Source of the DNA: Luteibacter mycovicinus
GTDB taxonomy: Bacteria; Pseudomonadota; Gammaproteobacteria; Xanthomonadales; Rhodanobacteraceae
Reading direction: 5' to 3'
Length of the DNA stretch: 64,000 nucleotides
Assembly: GCF_000745235.1 (NCBI RefSeq)
Contig: NZ_JQNL01000001.1
Span: 3,900,001-3,964,000, forward strand
Of the stretch, positions 24,930 to 34,312 are shown piece by piece (position 1 is the stretch's first letter; every line of letters starts with the position of its first letter). The position numbers were made by a program, and so were the translations under genes. The notes beneath the pieces were generated by a model, which did no database searches, had not been told where the DNA came from, and worked only from the letters and a program-made list of their open reading frames with translations.

Positions 24930-25326
24930 GGTCATCTCCTCGAGTGAGCGACCAGCTTCGCGCCATCCCGTTGACGGTGGCGTGCCCCCTGCGTGACGGG
25001 TATGTCGCCTCGGATAAGCGGAGCCAGGGGCGGCCACGTCCATTCCGTCCCAGTGCGCTTCTTCCGGCAATAACCGCGTCATCCCTATCGTCCATCTTTG
25101 AGTGTAGGGGAAACCCTATAGATCAGCGCGGACGGCGCCTACACGACCATCGGGTCGCATCGCCTCACGACGGTGGGAGATTACCGCTACAGGCCTCGAA
25201 GGCATTCCATGATCATACCGTCACGCTGGTTGTCTCGCCTGCACATCTGGCATTGTATGCATTCGCAGGCAGCGTGCGGGCCACACCGCGCGCATAGAAG
25301 TACAGTCGGCCCAGGGAGGGCAAAGA
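24930..25326. other. Intergenic region between the 48-aa gene and the GacA-like gene
   Basis: About 400 nt with no convincing coding frame. The only clear structure is the dyad TAGGG-GAAA-CCCTA at 25105-25118. The last 20 nt hold the GGGAGGG ribosome-binding site of the response regulator gene. The regulatory regions of both divergent genes must lie here. Confidence 0.6.
25105..25118. promoter_or_regulatory. Short dyad TAGGG-GAAA-CCCTA, possible operator
   Basis: Perfect 5-bp arms around GAAA, about 176 nt from the minus-strand 48-aa gene and 209 nt from the response regulator gene. The symmetry suits a dimeric helix-turn-helix regulator, possibly a NarL/LuxR type; no consensus was checked. 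Confidence 0.4.
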
Positions 25327-25980
25327 ATGATTAATGTTGTTTTGGTCGACGACCACGAACTGGTCAGGACCGGCTTTCGGATGATCCTGCAGCAGCAGGC
25401 GGACATCCGTATCAGGGGTGAAGCCGGTTCAGCGGAGGAAGGCCTGCGTCTTATCCGTTCCCAGTCGCCGGATATCGCGCTTGTCGACGTCCACATGCCA
25501 GGTATGAGTGGCGTGGAACTGACGGAACGGGTGATCCGTGCGAAATTGCGCACCAACATCGTGATTCTCACGGTGGTGGACGACGCGCGCTTTCCCAAGC
25601 GCCTGCTCGACGCGGGTGCGCTGGGCTATCTCACCAAGGGTTGCTCGTCGGACGAGCTGCTCAGCGCCGTGCGTCAGGTCGCATCCGGCCGGCGATACCT
25701 CGCGCCCACGGTGGCGCAGCAGCTGGCCCTCGCGACCCTCGACGGCTCGGATTCGCCGTTCGATACGCTGTCTACGCGTGAGATGGAGGTATCGATGATG
25801 CTGGTGCGCGGCATGCCGCTCACGTCCATCGGCGAGCGTCTGAATCTCAGTCCGAAGACCGTATCGACCTATAAGCAGCGCCTGATGGAGAAGCTGCACG
25901 TGGAGCACGTGGTCGGGTTGGCCCACCTCATGACCGTTCACGGCCTGCTCGATACGCACAATCACCAGGTCGGCACCTGA
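25327..25980 (+). CDS. gacA: GacA/UvrY-type LuxR-family response regulator
   Basis: 217 aa. Receiver domain at residues ~1-120 with acidic pair D8-D9, phospho-acceptor D54 in DIALVDVHMPG, and the LTKG lysine. The C-terminal LuxR helix-turn-helix (TLSTREMEVSMMLVRGMPLT, NLSPKTVSTYKQRLMEKLHV) matches UvrY/GacA closely in order and wording, including SPFDTLS before the HTH. In this group it activates small RNAs that sequester RsmA/CsrA, controlling secretion, motility and biofilm. The partner sensor kinase is not in the window. Strong GGGAGGG ribosome-binding site. Confidence 0.88.
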   Translation: MINVVLVDDHELVRTGFRMILQQQADIRIRGEAGSAEEGLRLIRSQSPDIALVDVHMPGMSGVELTERVIRAKLRTNIVILTVVDDARFPKRLLDAGALGYLTKGCSSDELLSAVRQVASGRRYLAPTVAQQLALATLDGSDSPFDTLSTREMEVSMMLVRGMPLTSIGERLNLSPKTVSTYKQRLMEKLHVEHVVGLAHLMTVHGLLDTHNHQVGT

Positions 25981-26007
25981 TCGGTCCCACGACCGGCTCG
26001 CTGTAAC

Positions 26008-26042
26008 GAAAAACGCCGGGCTTCTCAGCCCGGCGTTTTTTC
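26008..26042. terminator. Bidirectional terminator between gacA and rne
   Basis: Arms AACGCCGGGC (26011-26020) and GCCCGGCGTT (26027-26036) with loop TTCTCA; an A-run precedes and TTTTTT follows. Serves the convergent gacA (plus) and rne (minus) transcripts. Confidence 0.92.
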
Positions 26043-26096
26043 GTTTGGAACGACGAGTCAGTCAGCTTTCGGGGAGGCCGAAGCCTCCCCGCAGGC

Positions 26097-29000
26097 TTAC
26101 GCGTCGTCGCGTGGCGTATCGCCGGAGGACGGCTCCTGACGCGGACGCGTCAGCAGGTCGCCCTGGGCCGGCAGCGGCGTCGACGCAGGCCTGGGTGCGG
26201 CAGGCGGGGTGTGCGACACCGGCGACACGTTGGAAGCCTCAGGCGACTTCGGGGTTACCGCCGTCGGATCCGCAGGCAGTGCCGAAGACGCTTTTCCGTG
26301 CTCGATCGCATCCTCGTCGGCCTTGACCGCCGGGCTCTCGACGACCGGTGCGCTGGCCGTCGGGGCAGGGGTGGGGGCTGGCGTCGGAGCCTGAGCTGGC
26401 GCCGGAGCCGGAGCCGGAACAGGCGTCGCGGCCGGAGCTGGCGTCGGAACCGGAGCAGGCGCCGGTGCCGCGACCGGCGCGGGAGCAGGAGCAGGAGCCA
26501 GAACTTCCGCCGGGGCAGCAGCTTCGACCGACGTCTTCACAGGAGACGAGGCTGGCGTTTCTGCCGGAGCCGGAGCCTTAGCCGGAGCCGATACGGCGGC
26601 CTCAGTCACAGCCGCCGGGGCCGGCGTCGTCGCCTTGACGCCTGCGCGGGCCTCGTCAGTTTCGGTCGGCAGCATGCCGCGTGCCGGGGCGTCGAGCACA
26701 GACGGCTGGCTCGCGGGCGAGGCCGCGGGCTGGATGGCGTCTTCCGCTGTGACGACCGGAGCGGCGGGCTGAGCCCGCACCGCAGCGGGCACCGAAGCCG
26801 AGCCCGTGGCCGGGGCGGAGCTCAGCGGAGCATCCGACTCGGTCTGGCGACGCTCGGTCGTCCGGGTCTGTGCCGAGTCGGCCGGCGTGGCCGGGTCGAC
26901 GACGGAGCGCGACGGCGCGGGTGCCGGGGACTGACCCGGGATCGGCGGCAACTTCGGCAGCGACGACAGCGTCAGTGCCGACGGCACGTTCTCATCGTCC
27001 GCGTTGCCCGCAGCCGAGGCTGCCGGAGCAGACGGAGCAGACGGAGCAGGGCGAGTCGCCTCGTGGCGGGGAGCCTCGACCGCGAACGCGTTCTCGGCGG
27101 CCGCGGCGGTGTCGAGCATCGGCGGGACGCTGGGGCTGGAACGGCTGGTATCGGCCTGGCCCTCGTCGTCACCGTCTTCGTCGTCGAGGTCGTCGGCACC
27201 CGCGGCACCTTCGACGCCACCGGCTGCCGTGCCTTCTTCCTGGCGACGACGGCGGCGGCCACCACGACGGCCGCGACGGCGGCGCTGGCCACCTTCGGTG
27301 TCCTTGCCGGCATCGGTCGACGGCGCGTCGCCGTTGACTTCACCCGTGGCGGTCGCGTCGACACCCAGTGCCTCGGCGTCGAGAATCAGCTTCTCGTCAT
27401 CGCTGAGGACCGGCGCAGTCACCGGCTTCTCAGCCGGATTGCGCGGAGCGGCGACCGGAGCGACGTTGACGTTCGCCGCCTTCTCGACCTTCTCGCCCTG
27501 CGGCTGGCGCTCGCCACGCGGCTGCCTCTCGCGGCGGCCGGTGCTCTCGCCGCCCTGCGGCTGTTCCTGACGGCCACCCTGGCGACCCTGCTGCTGGGCG
27601 TTGTCTTTCTGGCGCGGAGCTTTCTCGTCGCGGACCTGGGCCTGCTTGCCGCCCTTGGGCTGCTGCTGACCCTTGCCCTGCGCGGGCAAGGCATCGCGGT
27701 CCTTGCGCTGGCCCTGCGGCTGGCGCTGCTCGTTGTTGCGACCACGGCCCTCGTTGCCACGACGATCGTCGCGGTCACGGCGGTTGCCGCGATCGTTGCG
27801 GTCGTTGCGGCCGCCGGAGCGCGATTCCTCGCGACGTGCGGGTGCGGCCGGCTGCGGCGCCGCTGCCGGCTGGGCGTTGCCGCCGCCGAACAGGCTGCCG
27901 AAGAGGCGCGAGAAGAAGCCGCCGGTGGGAGCGGCCGGGGCGGAAACGCGCGGCGCGGGTGCCGCGACGGCGACCGGCTCGGCCACTTCCTCACGGATGG
28001 GAGCGGGCGACGCCGGCACGACGCCGGTCACCAGCGGCTGCTCGCCACTGCCAAGGGCCTGGCCCATCTTCGGCAGGGCCTGGGCGACCACCGGGGTGGT
28101 GCGCTCGTAGCTCGGCTTGCTGTGCTCGCCCATGTCCGCTTCGCGGATGCGGGTGATCTCGAGGTGAGGCGTTTCCAGTTTCTCGTCGGCGACCACGACC
28201 ACGTGAACGCTATGGCGCAGCTCGATCTCGACGACGCTGGCGCGCTTCTCGTTGAGCATGAAGTTGGCGACCGCGGACGGCGCCTGCACCAGGACCTGCC
28301 CGGTGTTTTCCTTCATCGCGTGTTCTTCGATCAGGCGCAGGGTCGACAGCGCCAGCGACTCCACGCTGCGGATGTGGCCGTGGCCTTCGCAACGCGGGCA
28401 AACGTTCTGGGTGGCTTCGCCGAGGCTCGGGCGCAGGCGCTGGCGGGACATCTCCAGCAGGCCGAAGCGCGAGATACGACCGATCTGGACGCGGGCGCGG
28501 TCCGCCTTCAGGGCGTCCTTCAGGCGCTCTTCGACCTCGCGCTGATGGCGCGGGCTGTCCATGTCGATGAAGTCGATGACGATCAGTCCGCCGGCATCGC
28601 GGATGCGCAGCTGACGGGCGATCTCGGTGGCGGCTTCGAGGTTGGTGTTGAACGCCGTCTCTTCGATGTCGCTGCCCTTGGTGGCCTTCGAAGAGTTGAT
28701 GTCGATGGCGGTCAGGGCTTCGGTCTGGTCGATGACGATGGAGCCGCCCGAGGGCAGGCGCACGTTACGCTCGAAGATGCTCTCGATCTGGGTTTCGATC
28801 TGGTACCGCGAGAACAGCGGGGTCGGATCCTGGTAAAGCTTGAGCTTGCGCAGGTTGTTCGGCATCACCTGCTGGACGAAATCGCGGGCGTCCTGGTACA
28901 GCGACTCCTCGTCGATGAGGATTTCGCCGATGTCGTTACGCAGGTAATCGCGCAGGGCGCGGATGAACAGCTTCGATTCCTGGTAGATCAGGAACGGCGC

Positions 29001-29600
29001 CTTCTGCGAGTTGGCGGCGCCGGAGATCGACTTCCAGAGCTGCAGGAGGTAGTCCAGATCCCACTGGAGTTCTTCGGCGTCGCGGCCCATGCCGGCGGTG
29101 CGCACGATGAGACCCATTTCGTCGGGCACCTCCAGGTGCTCCATGGCTTCCTTCAGGGCCTGGCGGTCCTCACCCTCGATGCGGCGCGAGACGCCGCCGG
29201 CACGGGGGTTGTTCGGCATCAGGACCATGTACCGGCCGGCGAGGCTGATGAACGTGGTGAGGGCGGCGCCCTTGTTACCGCGTTCTTCCTTCTCGACCTG
29301 GACGATGATCTCCTGGCCTTCCTTGAGGAGATCGCGGATGTTCGACTTACCTTCCGCATTCGGATTGAAGTAGTCGCGGGAGATTTCCTTCAGGGGAAGG
29401 AACCCGTGGCGCTCGGCGCCGTAGTCGACGAAGCAGGCTTCGAGGGAGGGCTCGACGCGAGTGATACGGCCTTTGTAGATATTGGCCTTTTTCTGCTCGC
29501 GGGACGGGATTTCGATATCGAGATCGTAAAGGTTCTGACCATCGACGATGGCCACACGCAACTCTTCGCGCTGAGTCGCGTTGATAAGCATACGCTTCAT
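26097..29600 (-). CDS. rne: Ribonuclease E
   Basis: 1167 aa endoribonuclease, core of the degradosome. Start ATG 29600 ([10 protein letters not shown]) follows GAGGAAATT; the upstream extension is shadow in the leader. The S1 domain covers residues ~35-120, the catalytic DNase-I-like region contains [15 protein letters not shown] and [15 protein letters not shown] (the two magnesium aspartates), and the zinc link CPRCEGHGH is intact. The C-terminal half (from about residue 520) is a disordered scaffold: Arg-rich RNA-binding tracts, then a long Pro/Ala-rich tail. The 5' leader is long, fitting autoregulation. Confidence 0.96.
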   Translation of the reverse strand: MKRMLINATQREELRVAIVDGQNLYDLDIEIPSREQKKANIYKGRITRVEPSLEACFVDYGAERHGFLPLKEISRDYFNPNAEGKSNIRDLLKEGQEIIVQVEKEERGNKGAALTTFISLAGRYMVLMPNNPRAGGVSRRIEGEDRQALKEAMEHLEVPDEMGLIVRTAGMGRDAEELQWDLDYLLQLWKSISGAANSQKAPFLIYQESKLFIRALRDYLRNDIGEILIDEESLYQDARDFVQQVMPNNLRKLKLYQDPTPLFSRYQIETQIESIFERNVRLPSGGSIVIDQTEALTAIDINSSKATKGSDIEETAFNTNLEAATEIARQLRIRDAGGLIVIDFIDMDSPRHQREVEERLKDALKADRARVQIGRISRFGLLEMSRQRLRPSLGEATQNVCPRCEGHGHIRSVESLALSTLRLIEEHAMKENTGQVLVQAPSAVANFMLNEKRASVVEIELRHSVHVVVVADEKLETPHLEITRIREADMGEHSKPSYERTTPVVAQALPKMGQALGSGEQPLVTGVVPASPAPIREEVAEPVAVAAPAPRVSAPAAPTGGFFSRLFGSLFGGGNAQPAAAPQPAAPARREESRSGGRNDRNDRGNRRDRDDRRGNEGRGRNNEQRQPQGQRKDRDALPAQGKGQQQPKGGKQAQVRDEKAPRQKDNAQQQGRQGGRQEQPQGGESTGRRERQPRGERQPQGEKVEKAANVNVAPVAAPRNPAEKPVTAPVLSDDEKLILDAEALGVDATATGEVNGDAPSTDAGKDTEGGQRRRRGRRGGRRRRRQEEGTAAGGVEGAAGADDLDDEDGDDEGQADTSRSSPSVPPMLDTAAAAENAFAVEAPRHEATRPAPSAPSAPAASAAGNADDENVPSALTLSSLPKLPPIPGQSPAPAPSRSVVDPATPADSAQTRTTERRQTESDAPLSSAPATGSASVPAAVRAQPAAPVVTAEDAIQPAASPASQPSVLDAPARGMLPTETDEARAGVKATTPAPAAVTEAAVSAPAKAPAPAETPASSPVKTSVEAAAPAEVLAPAPAPAPVAAPAPAPVPTPAPAATPVPAPAPAPAQAPTPAPTPAPTASAPVVESPAVKADEDAIEHGKASSALPADPTAVTPKSPEASNVSPVSHTPPAAPRPASTPLPAQGDLLTRPRQEPSSGDTPRDDA

Positions 29601-29949
29601 TGTAATTTCCTCGGCCTTGCCGCGCGGCCGCGGGCCGCGGTGGCGCCTGATTGGCGGCCTGCCGGGGATCGCGCCGCAGCGGTGAGGCTTCAAGCGGCAT
29701 GGGATCCGGGACCGATACCTGGACCCGGCGTGATTCGTGATAAGCGCCTTGCAACCGGTCCGCGTCCCTACGGATTAGCCGGACAACCGCAACCCGAACC
29801 GTTACGATGTGGGGTGTCTTCGCGTTCCGTCCCCTCGGACGGACCCGCGCGACACTCGCCTTACGTGACGGTACAGGCACCCCGCGAGAGATAAGTCTTC
29901 AGCGGAGCCTGGCGCTGGCCGAGTATCCTATCAATTTCGAGTTTTATCA
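29601..29949 (-). promoter_or_regulatory. Long rne leader with promoter overlapping the rluC start
   Basis: The gap holds no gene. On the minus strand -35 TTGATA (29945-29950) and -10 GATACT (29922-29927) are 17 bp apart, giving a leader of about 315 nt before the rne ATG. It contains stable hairpins, for example CCGTCC-CCTC-GGACGG (29827-29842) and a very GC-rich one near 29620-29650. Size and structure match the autoregulatory rne leader known from E. coli. Confidence 0.65.
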
Positions 29950-30897
29950 ATGCAGACGGCAACTTCCCTCGACGGCGGCCAAGGTGTGCGCATCGTCGAA
30001 ATCGGACCCGAAAGGGACGGTCAGCGCGTGGACAACGCTCTGATGACCCTCCTGAAGGGAGTGCCGCGCAGCCTGGTCTACCGCATCCTGAGAACCGGAC
30101 AGGTTCGCATCAATGGCAAACGGGCCAAGCCGGAAACGCGCCTCGCCGCCGGCGATATGCTGCGGATTCCACCGGTACGCGTCGCGGAGCGCGATGAGAC
30201 GGTGGCACCCTCGGGTATGGTCCGTGCGGTAGCCGACTCGGTCATTTTCGAAGACAAGCACTTTCTGGTAATCGACAAACCCGTGGGCATCGCGGCGCAT
30301 GGCGGCAGCGGCGTGAGCCACGGCGCCATCGAGCTGCTGCGCGCGGCGCGTCCGAACGAGCACCTCGAACTGGTCCACCGGCTGGATCGCGACACCAGCG
30401 GCGTCCTGGTCCTGGCTCGCTCGCGTCCGGGTCTGACCGGCCTGCAGGCCTTGATCCGCGACAACGAGGTGGTCAAGCAATACCTCTGCCTGATGACCGG
30501 TACGCCGCGTAAGGCGAAGTTCGACGTCAATCAGCCGCTGCTGAAGTCGGTGATGCACGGCGGCGAGCGGATGGTACGTGTCGACGACGCAGGCAAGCCC
30601 TCGCTTACGTTCTTCCAGGAACTGGAGCAGTACCCGGCCTCCCGCCTGATGCAGGCGACACTGGGTACGGGTCGTACCCACCAGATCCGCGTTCACGCTC
30701 AGTATGTCGGCCATCCGCTCGCGGGCGACCCGAAATACGGCGATGAGGAGGCCAACAAGCGGTTCCGCGCAAAGGGCCTGAAGCGGATGTTCCTGCACGC
30801 GGCCCGAATGAGCTTCGATCTTGGCGGCAAGAACTACGACTTTTCGGCGCCGTTGCCCGACGATCTGAAGGCGTTCCTCGACAAACTGCGCGATTGA
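29950..30897 (+). CDS. rluC: 23S rRNA pseudouridine synthase RluC
   Basis: 315 aa. An S4 RNA-binding domain at residues ~20-80 (RVDNALMTLLKGVPRSLVYR, KPETRLAAGDMLRIP) precedes the RluA-type catalytic domain with the active aspartate in LVHRLDRDTSGVLVLA. The C-terminal motif GRTHQIRVHAQYVGHPLAGD is typical. It makes pseudouridines at 955/2504/2580 of 23S rRNA. No Shine-Dalgarno is visible before ATG 29950. It is divergent from rne, a widely conserved pairing. The stop abuts the next gene's stop with no space. Confidence 0.92.
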   Translation: MQTATSLDGGQGVRIVEIGPERDGQRVDNALMTLLKGVPRSLVYRILRTGQVRINGKRAKPETRLAAGDMLRIPPVRVAERDETVAPSGMVRAVADSVIFEDKHFLVIDKPVGIAAHGGSGVSHGAIELLRAARPNEHLELVHRLDRDTSGVLVLARSRPGLTGLQALIRDNEVVKQYLCLMTGTPRKAKFDVNQPLLKSVMHGGERMVRVDDAGKPSLTFFQELEQYPASRLMQATLGTGRTHQIRVHAQYVGHPLAGDPKYGDEEANKRFRAKGLKRMFLHAARMSFDLGGKNYDFSAPLPDDLKAFLDKLRD

Positions 30898-32373
30898 TCA
30901 GACGAGGAACCTCGCGCTGACCTCGAGCGAACGCAACAGGCCGCTCGCGACACAGGCCTGGAGGATCACGGCGCTTAGCGCGTGTGCCACGGCCACGGGC
31001 AACAGGGCACGGTGGCGCAGGTACCACCAGGCCCAGCCCAGTTCGGCGACGAAGCAGAGCTGCATCAGCAGCCCGTTGGGTGTGTGCAGCAGCGCGAAGG
31101 CGAGGGCGGCCAGCAGGACGGCGACCGCTCGGGGGACCGCCCGGTCGAGCAGGGCGGCCACGACGGCCAGAATCAGCCACTGCTGAAAAAGCGCCCACCC
31201 TATATAGAGGACGGTGCGCCCGGCAGGAGGCCATGCGGGCGAATGCCCCGCCGCGAGGGCGATGCCGCCGGCGACTGCGACAGCCAGCAAGGGCCAGCCC
31301 GCCTGGCGCCACGCGCCTGCCCAGTGCCACGACGGCAACTGCCGCCGCGCGCCCAGCGTCACCGCGTAGCCCACGCCGATAACGAACGCCGCGATGCCAG
31401 GCGGCGCCGGCCGCAACGAGAGCCCCAGCCCCGCGATGAACCACAACGGGCCCGCCAGGACGAGCGCCACGTCGAGTCCGGCGCCGGCCAGAGCTCGCCA
31501 GCCCGCGTGGGAGCCGGTCCCTTCGTCGACAGGTCGACGTGCGCGATCGCCCTGGCGGCGCCACCTGACGACCGACACCAGAGCCAGATAAACCCCGGCC
31601 TCCACCCAGCCAGGCCAGGCCGGTGAAGGGTAAGACTCCACCGACGTGGCACGTACCCGCCCCGGAGCCTCACCGAACGCCACCAGCGGATCCGCCGCAC
31701 GCTCCCGGTCCCGGAGTGCCAGCAGGCCCTCCGCCGACAGGCCATCGGGCAGCATCACCGGAGGTGGCAAGGAGGCCCCCTCCGCCAACGCCAGCCGCGC
31801 GCTGCGTAGACTCAGCGTCGCGCCCACCGGCAACACAGCCCGAATGCGCAGCATGGCGGCCCGACGCGGTGGATCGACGGCGCGGCCCTGATCGTCGGTC
31901 CAGGACAGCCTGTCGAGCCTTACGGGCCGGCCAACCTCCGCGGGCGTCAGCGTACCTAGGTCGGCATGTCGTCCCGGACTCGTCAGCGTTTCCCTCACCG
32001 CAAGCGCGTAGCGTCCCGTCGCCGATGCCGTGGCGTCCAGATAGAACGTGTCGAGGCGGACGAGGTCGGCATCACGCCGCAACACCAGGCCGATCTCGAA
32101 GCCGCCCGCGTCTGTCGCCTGGACGCTCAGTCCAGGAGGCGACGTCGCGAGTCGGCCGCCGCCAAACGCACGACCGGCCACCACGTCCTCGACGTCAGAG
32201 AAGCGCCACGACCACGGCGAGCGGCCTTCGGCGAACGCGACGCGATCGTTTGCGCTTTCACGCTCGATCGCACCCTGCACCACCGTGGCGGCGAACCGGG
32301 GGAGGGCGAACAGCAAGGCGACCGCCGCGGCGAGCGTCGCCGCGACCATCCAGCGGGAGGCGCGGGGTGACAC
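30898..32373 (-). CDS. CPBP-like multi-pass membrane protein with degenerate active site
   Basis: 491 aa. GTG start at 32373, 1 nt after the phhB stop, so co-transcribed. One N-terminal membrane anchor is followed by a ~230-residue extracytoplasmic beta domain and then about seven membrane helices. The last part resembles CPBP (Abi) proteases: FALLHTP and AVAHALSA supply the two histidine motifs. The expected EExxxR motif reads LFQQWLILAV instead, so metalloprotease activity is doubtful. The large outer domain is unusual for the family. The gene is convergent with rluC with zero spacing. Confidence 0.72.
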   Translation of the reverse strand: MSPRASRWMVAATLAAAVALLFALPRFAATVVQGAIERESANDRVAFAEGRSPWSWRFSDVEDVVAGRAFGGGRLATSPPGLSVQATDAGGFEIGLVLRRDADLVRLDTFYLDATASATGRYALAVRETLTSPGRHADLGTLTPAEVGRPVRLDRLSWTDDQGRAVDPPRRAAMLRIRAVLPVGATLSLRSARLALAEGASLPPPVMLPDGLSAEGLLALRDRERAADPLVAFGEAPGRVRATSVESYPSPAWPGWVEAGVYLALVSVVRWRRQGDRARRPVDEGTGSHAGWRALAGAGLDVALVLAGPLWFIAGLGLSLRPAPPGIAAFVIGVGYAVTLGARRQLPSWHWAGAWRQAGWPLLAVAVAGGIALAAGHSPAWPPAGRTVLYIGWALFQQWLILAVVAALLDRAVPRAVAVLLAALAFALLHTPNGLLMQLCFVAELGWAWWYLRHRALLPVAVAHALSAVILQACVASGLLRSLEVSARFLV

Positions 32374-32374
32374 G

Positions 32375-32716
32375 TCAGCGATCGAGCAGGGCCTCGACGC
32401 GTGCGGCGCAGATCACGTCGTTGAGTGAGAGGCCGCCGACGTCATGCGTGGACCAGAGCACCTGGCAATGGCCGTAGCCGGCTTCGAGATCCGGATGATG
32501 ATCTTCCTGGTTAGCCATGAAGCCGACCGCATTGATGAAGCCCAGCGTGTGATGGAAGTCCCTGAAGGAAAAGTCCTTCACGATGGCCTTGCCGTCCGCG
32601 GTCACCGTCCAGCCCGGCAGACCGGCAAGGTGCTGGTCGAGCGTCGCCCGGTCGAGCGCATTCTCCGGGCCTTTGCGTGGCTGGCAATGCTGGGTCGCGA
32701 GCGGGGAGAGGGTCAT
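32375..32716 (-). CDS. phhB: Pterin-4-alpha-carbinolamine dehydratase
   Basis: 113 aa. It dehydrates 4a-hydroxytetrahydrobiopterin to recycle the cofactor of phenylalanine hydroxylase. Visible family motifs: LPGWTVTADGKAIVKDFSFR, then FHHTLGFINAVGFMANQEDHHPDLE with the active histidines (given here by its parts HHTLGF and DHHPDLE) and VLWSTHDVGGLSLNDV. Start ATG 32716 is favoured; an ATG 9 nt upstream (32725) is equally possible. No phenylalanine hydroxylase gene is nearby. First of a two-gene unit with the CPBP-like gene. Confidence 0.9.
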   Translation of the reverse strand: MTLSPLATQHCQPRKGPENALDRATLDQHLAGLPGWTVTADGKAIVKDFSFRDFHHTLGFINAVGFMANQEDHHPDLEAGYGHCQVLWSTHDVGGLSLNDVICAARVEALLDR

Positions 32717-32855
32717 GGCGGGCATCCGGCAGAGGAAAGCGCGAAGCGTCGACGCTTCCGCCTGAATTGTCAAAAGGCGGCATCCCGGAGGAAACAGTAC
32801 TAGAATGGTGCTGTATTCCGGCGCTCCCCACGCCGGACCCGATACCGGAGCCCCC

Positions 32856-33449
32856 ATGATCGACATCACGGAACGCGCGCAGGCGCATTTCCAGCGCCTG
32901 ATCGCCCAGCAGGGTGATGATGGCCTCGGCGTTCGCTTGCGCGTCGTCGAGGCCGGGACGCCTGCCGCCCAGTGCGAACTCGAATTCTGCGAAGCCTCGG
33001 AGCTGACCGGCGACGAGTGGACGATCGAGTGCACCGGCTTCAATCTCTACGTCGACGGCGAGAGCATGCGCTGGCTCGATCCAGCCAACATCGACTACGA
33101 GATGACGCCTACCGGCAGCCAGCTCAACATCCGTGCGCCGCGCATCAAGGGCGACGCCCCGGGTGAGGGTGCTGGCGTGGTCGAACGGGTCAAATACGTC
33201 CTCGAGTCCGAAGTCGCCCCGCAGATCGCCTCGCACGGCGGTCGCATCTCGCTCGTCGAGGTCACCGCCGACGGCATCGTCGTGCTGCGTTTCGGTGGCG
33301 GTTGCCACGGCTGCGGCATGGTCGACGTCACGCTGAAGAACGGCGTGGAGAAGACCCTGCGCGAGCGCGTGCCGGAGATTACGGAAGTGCGCGACGTCAC
33401 CGATCACGAAACCGGCGACGCCCCCTATTTCGCCAAAGCAGCGGGCTAA
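32856..33449 (+). CDS. nfuA: Fe-S biogenesis protein NfuA
   Basis: 197 aa. The N-terminal degenerate A-type domain (ITERAQAHFQRLIAQQGDDG, VRLRVVEAG) is joined to a C-terminal Nfu domain with the cluster-binding GGGCHGCGMVDVTLKNGVEK. The protein carries and delivers [4Fe-4S] clusters, especially under oxidative stress. Start ATG 32856 has CCGGAG upstream; the longer frame from 32805 lacks support. Divergent from phhB; followed by a REP palindrome. Confidence 0.95.
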   Translation: MIDITERAQAHFQRLIAQQGDDGLGVRLRVVEAGTPAAQCELEFCEASELTGDEWTIECTGFNLYVDGESMRWLDPANIDYEMTPTGSQLNIRAPRIKGDAPGEGAGVVERVKYVLESEVAPQIASHGGRISLVEVTADGIVVLRFGGGCHGCGMVDVTLKNGVEKTLRERVPEITEVRDVTDHETGDAPYFAKAAG

Positions 33450-33450
33450 A

Positions 33451-33521
33451 TGTAGGAGCGCGCCCCGCGCGCGAATGACGCGCGAGAATGAAAAACATCG
33501 CGCGCAGGGCGCGCTCCTGCA
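33451..33521. repeat. REP palindrome pair, GTAG-headed
   Basis: GTAGGAGCGCGCC followed by CCGCGCGCGA (to 33474) is mirrored at 33498-33521 as an inverted copy. It lies between the convergent ends of nfuA and the cytochrome gene. The pair can fold into a long hairpin and may double as a terminator. The same unit recurs at 55143-55232 and at the IS insertion. Confidence 0.85.
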
Positions 33522-33527
33522 GGGCGG

Positions 33528-33881
33528 TCAGTCGCCCTGGATGTGGTGCTCGAGCCCCTGCAGTTTCGACGGCATCGTCGCGAAATACGCCGACACGTCG
33601 TCGATGTCCTGATCGGACAACGTGGCCGCGAAGCCCTTCATGATGGCGTTGCCGCGGCGTCCGTCCTTGTACTCGTGCAGGGCCTGCGCGAGGTAGTCGG
33701 CGTACTGGCCGGCCAGGCGGGGATACTGCGGGTCGACGGAATTGCCGTCCTGCCCATGGCAGGCGACGCAGGTGGCGATCTTGGTTTTGCCGCGCGCCGG
33801 GTCACCGGCGGCGAAGGTCTGGGTGGCGGTCAGCGCGAGCAGCGCGCCCATGGCAATCAGGGAGAAACCACGGATCATCAT
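33528..33881 (-). CDS. Small periplasmic c-type cytochrome (c553-like)
   Basis: 117 aa. Signal peptide (MIRGFSLIAMGALLALTATQ, cleavage after TFA), one haem site CVACH, and a C-terminal axial methionine in NAIMKGFAATLSDQDIDD or ATMPSKL. Single-haem class I cytochrome that carries electrons in the periplasm, likely to a terminal oxidase. It follows the next upstream gene (33896-34216) by 14 nt, so the two cytochromes form an operon. Confidence 0.9.
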   Translation of the reverse strand: MMIRGFSLIAMGALLALTATQTFAAGDPARGKTKIATCVACHGQDGNSVDPQYPRLAGQYADYLAQALHEYKDGRRGNAIMKGFAATLSDQDIDDVSAYFATMPSKLQGLEHHIQGD

Positions 33882-33895
33882 TCGTCCTCGGCGGC

Positions 33896-34216
33896 TTACT
33901 TGGCGATACTGGAGAGGTAGGCGGCGATGTCCTCGATTTCCTGATCGGACATGCTCTGCGCCTGGGCGCCCATCGTCGGGTGCGTGCGCTCGCCACTCTT
34001 GTACGCCTTCAGGGCGTTGACGATGTACTGCTCGTTCTGGCCGACGATGTGCGGCACATGGTATTCGGGGTAGGCGTTGGCATAGCCGGGCACGCCGTGG
34101 CAGCCATTGCAGGTGTAGACGAGCGTCCGTCCCCGGGCCTTATCCCCTTCGGCATGCGCCGCGGATGCGGCACACAGAGCTACAGCGATCAGACCAACCA
34201 GATGCAGACGCTTCAT
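33896..34216 (-). CDS. Small periplasmic c-type cytochrome (first of pair)
   Basis: 106 aa. Start ATG 34216 gives a good signal peptide (MKRLHLVGLIAVALCAASAA, cut after AHA); longer frame upstream is rejected. Haem motif CNGCH; methionine candidates in THPTMGAQAQSMSDQEIED. Similar in size and architecture to the next gene, with which it probably arose by duplication. Electron transfer role is inferred from family. Confidence 0.9.
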   Translation of the reverse strand: MKRLHLVGLIAVALCAASAAHAEGDKARGRTLVYTCNGCHGVPGYANAYPEYHVPHIVGQNEQYIVNALKAYKSGERTHPTMGAQAQSMSDQEIEDIAAYLSSIAK

Positions 34217-34312
34217 TAAGAGTTCCCTGGGTGCCGGGCGGGGCCGGGGTTGAACAGCCGTCGAAGTATAGAGGGCTGTCGCAACGGGGAACAACTCAGG
34301 CGTAAGTCCGCG

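Noticed and set aside
26340..26620. Repetitive GCCGGAGC-like tract that could be taken for a CRISPR or satellite
   Set aside because: It is irregular and codes for the Pro/Ala-rich disordered tail of RNase E; there are no constant repeats with unique spacers.
26211..29894. A 1227-codon open frame on the plus strand antisense to rne
   Set aside because: The rne frame encodes a full RNase E with catalytic and zinc motifs. The antisense frame is Arg/Gly/Leu-rich without domains, a usual effect of high GC.
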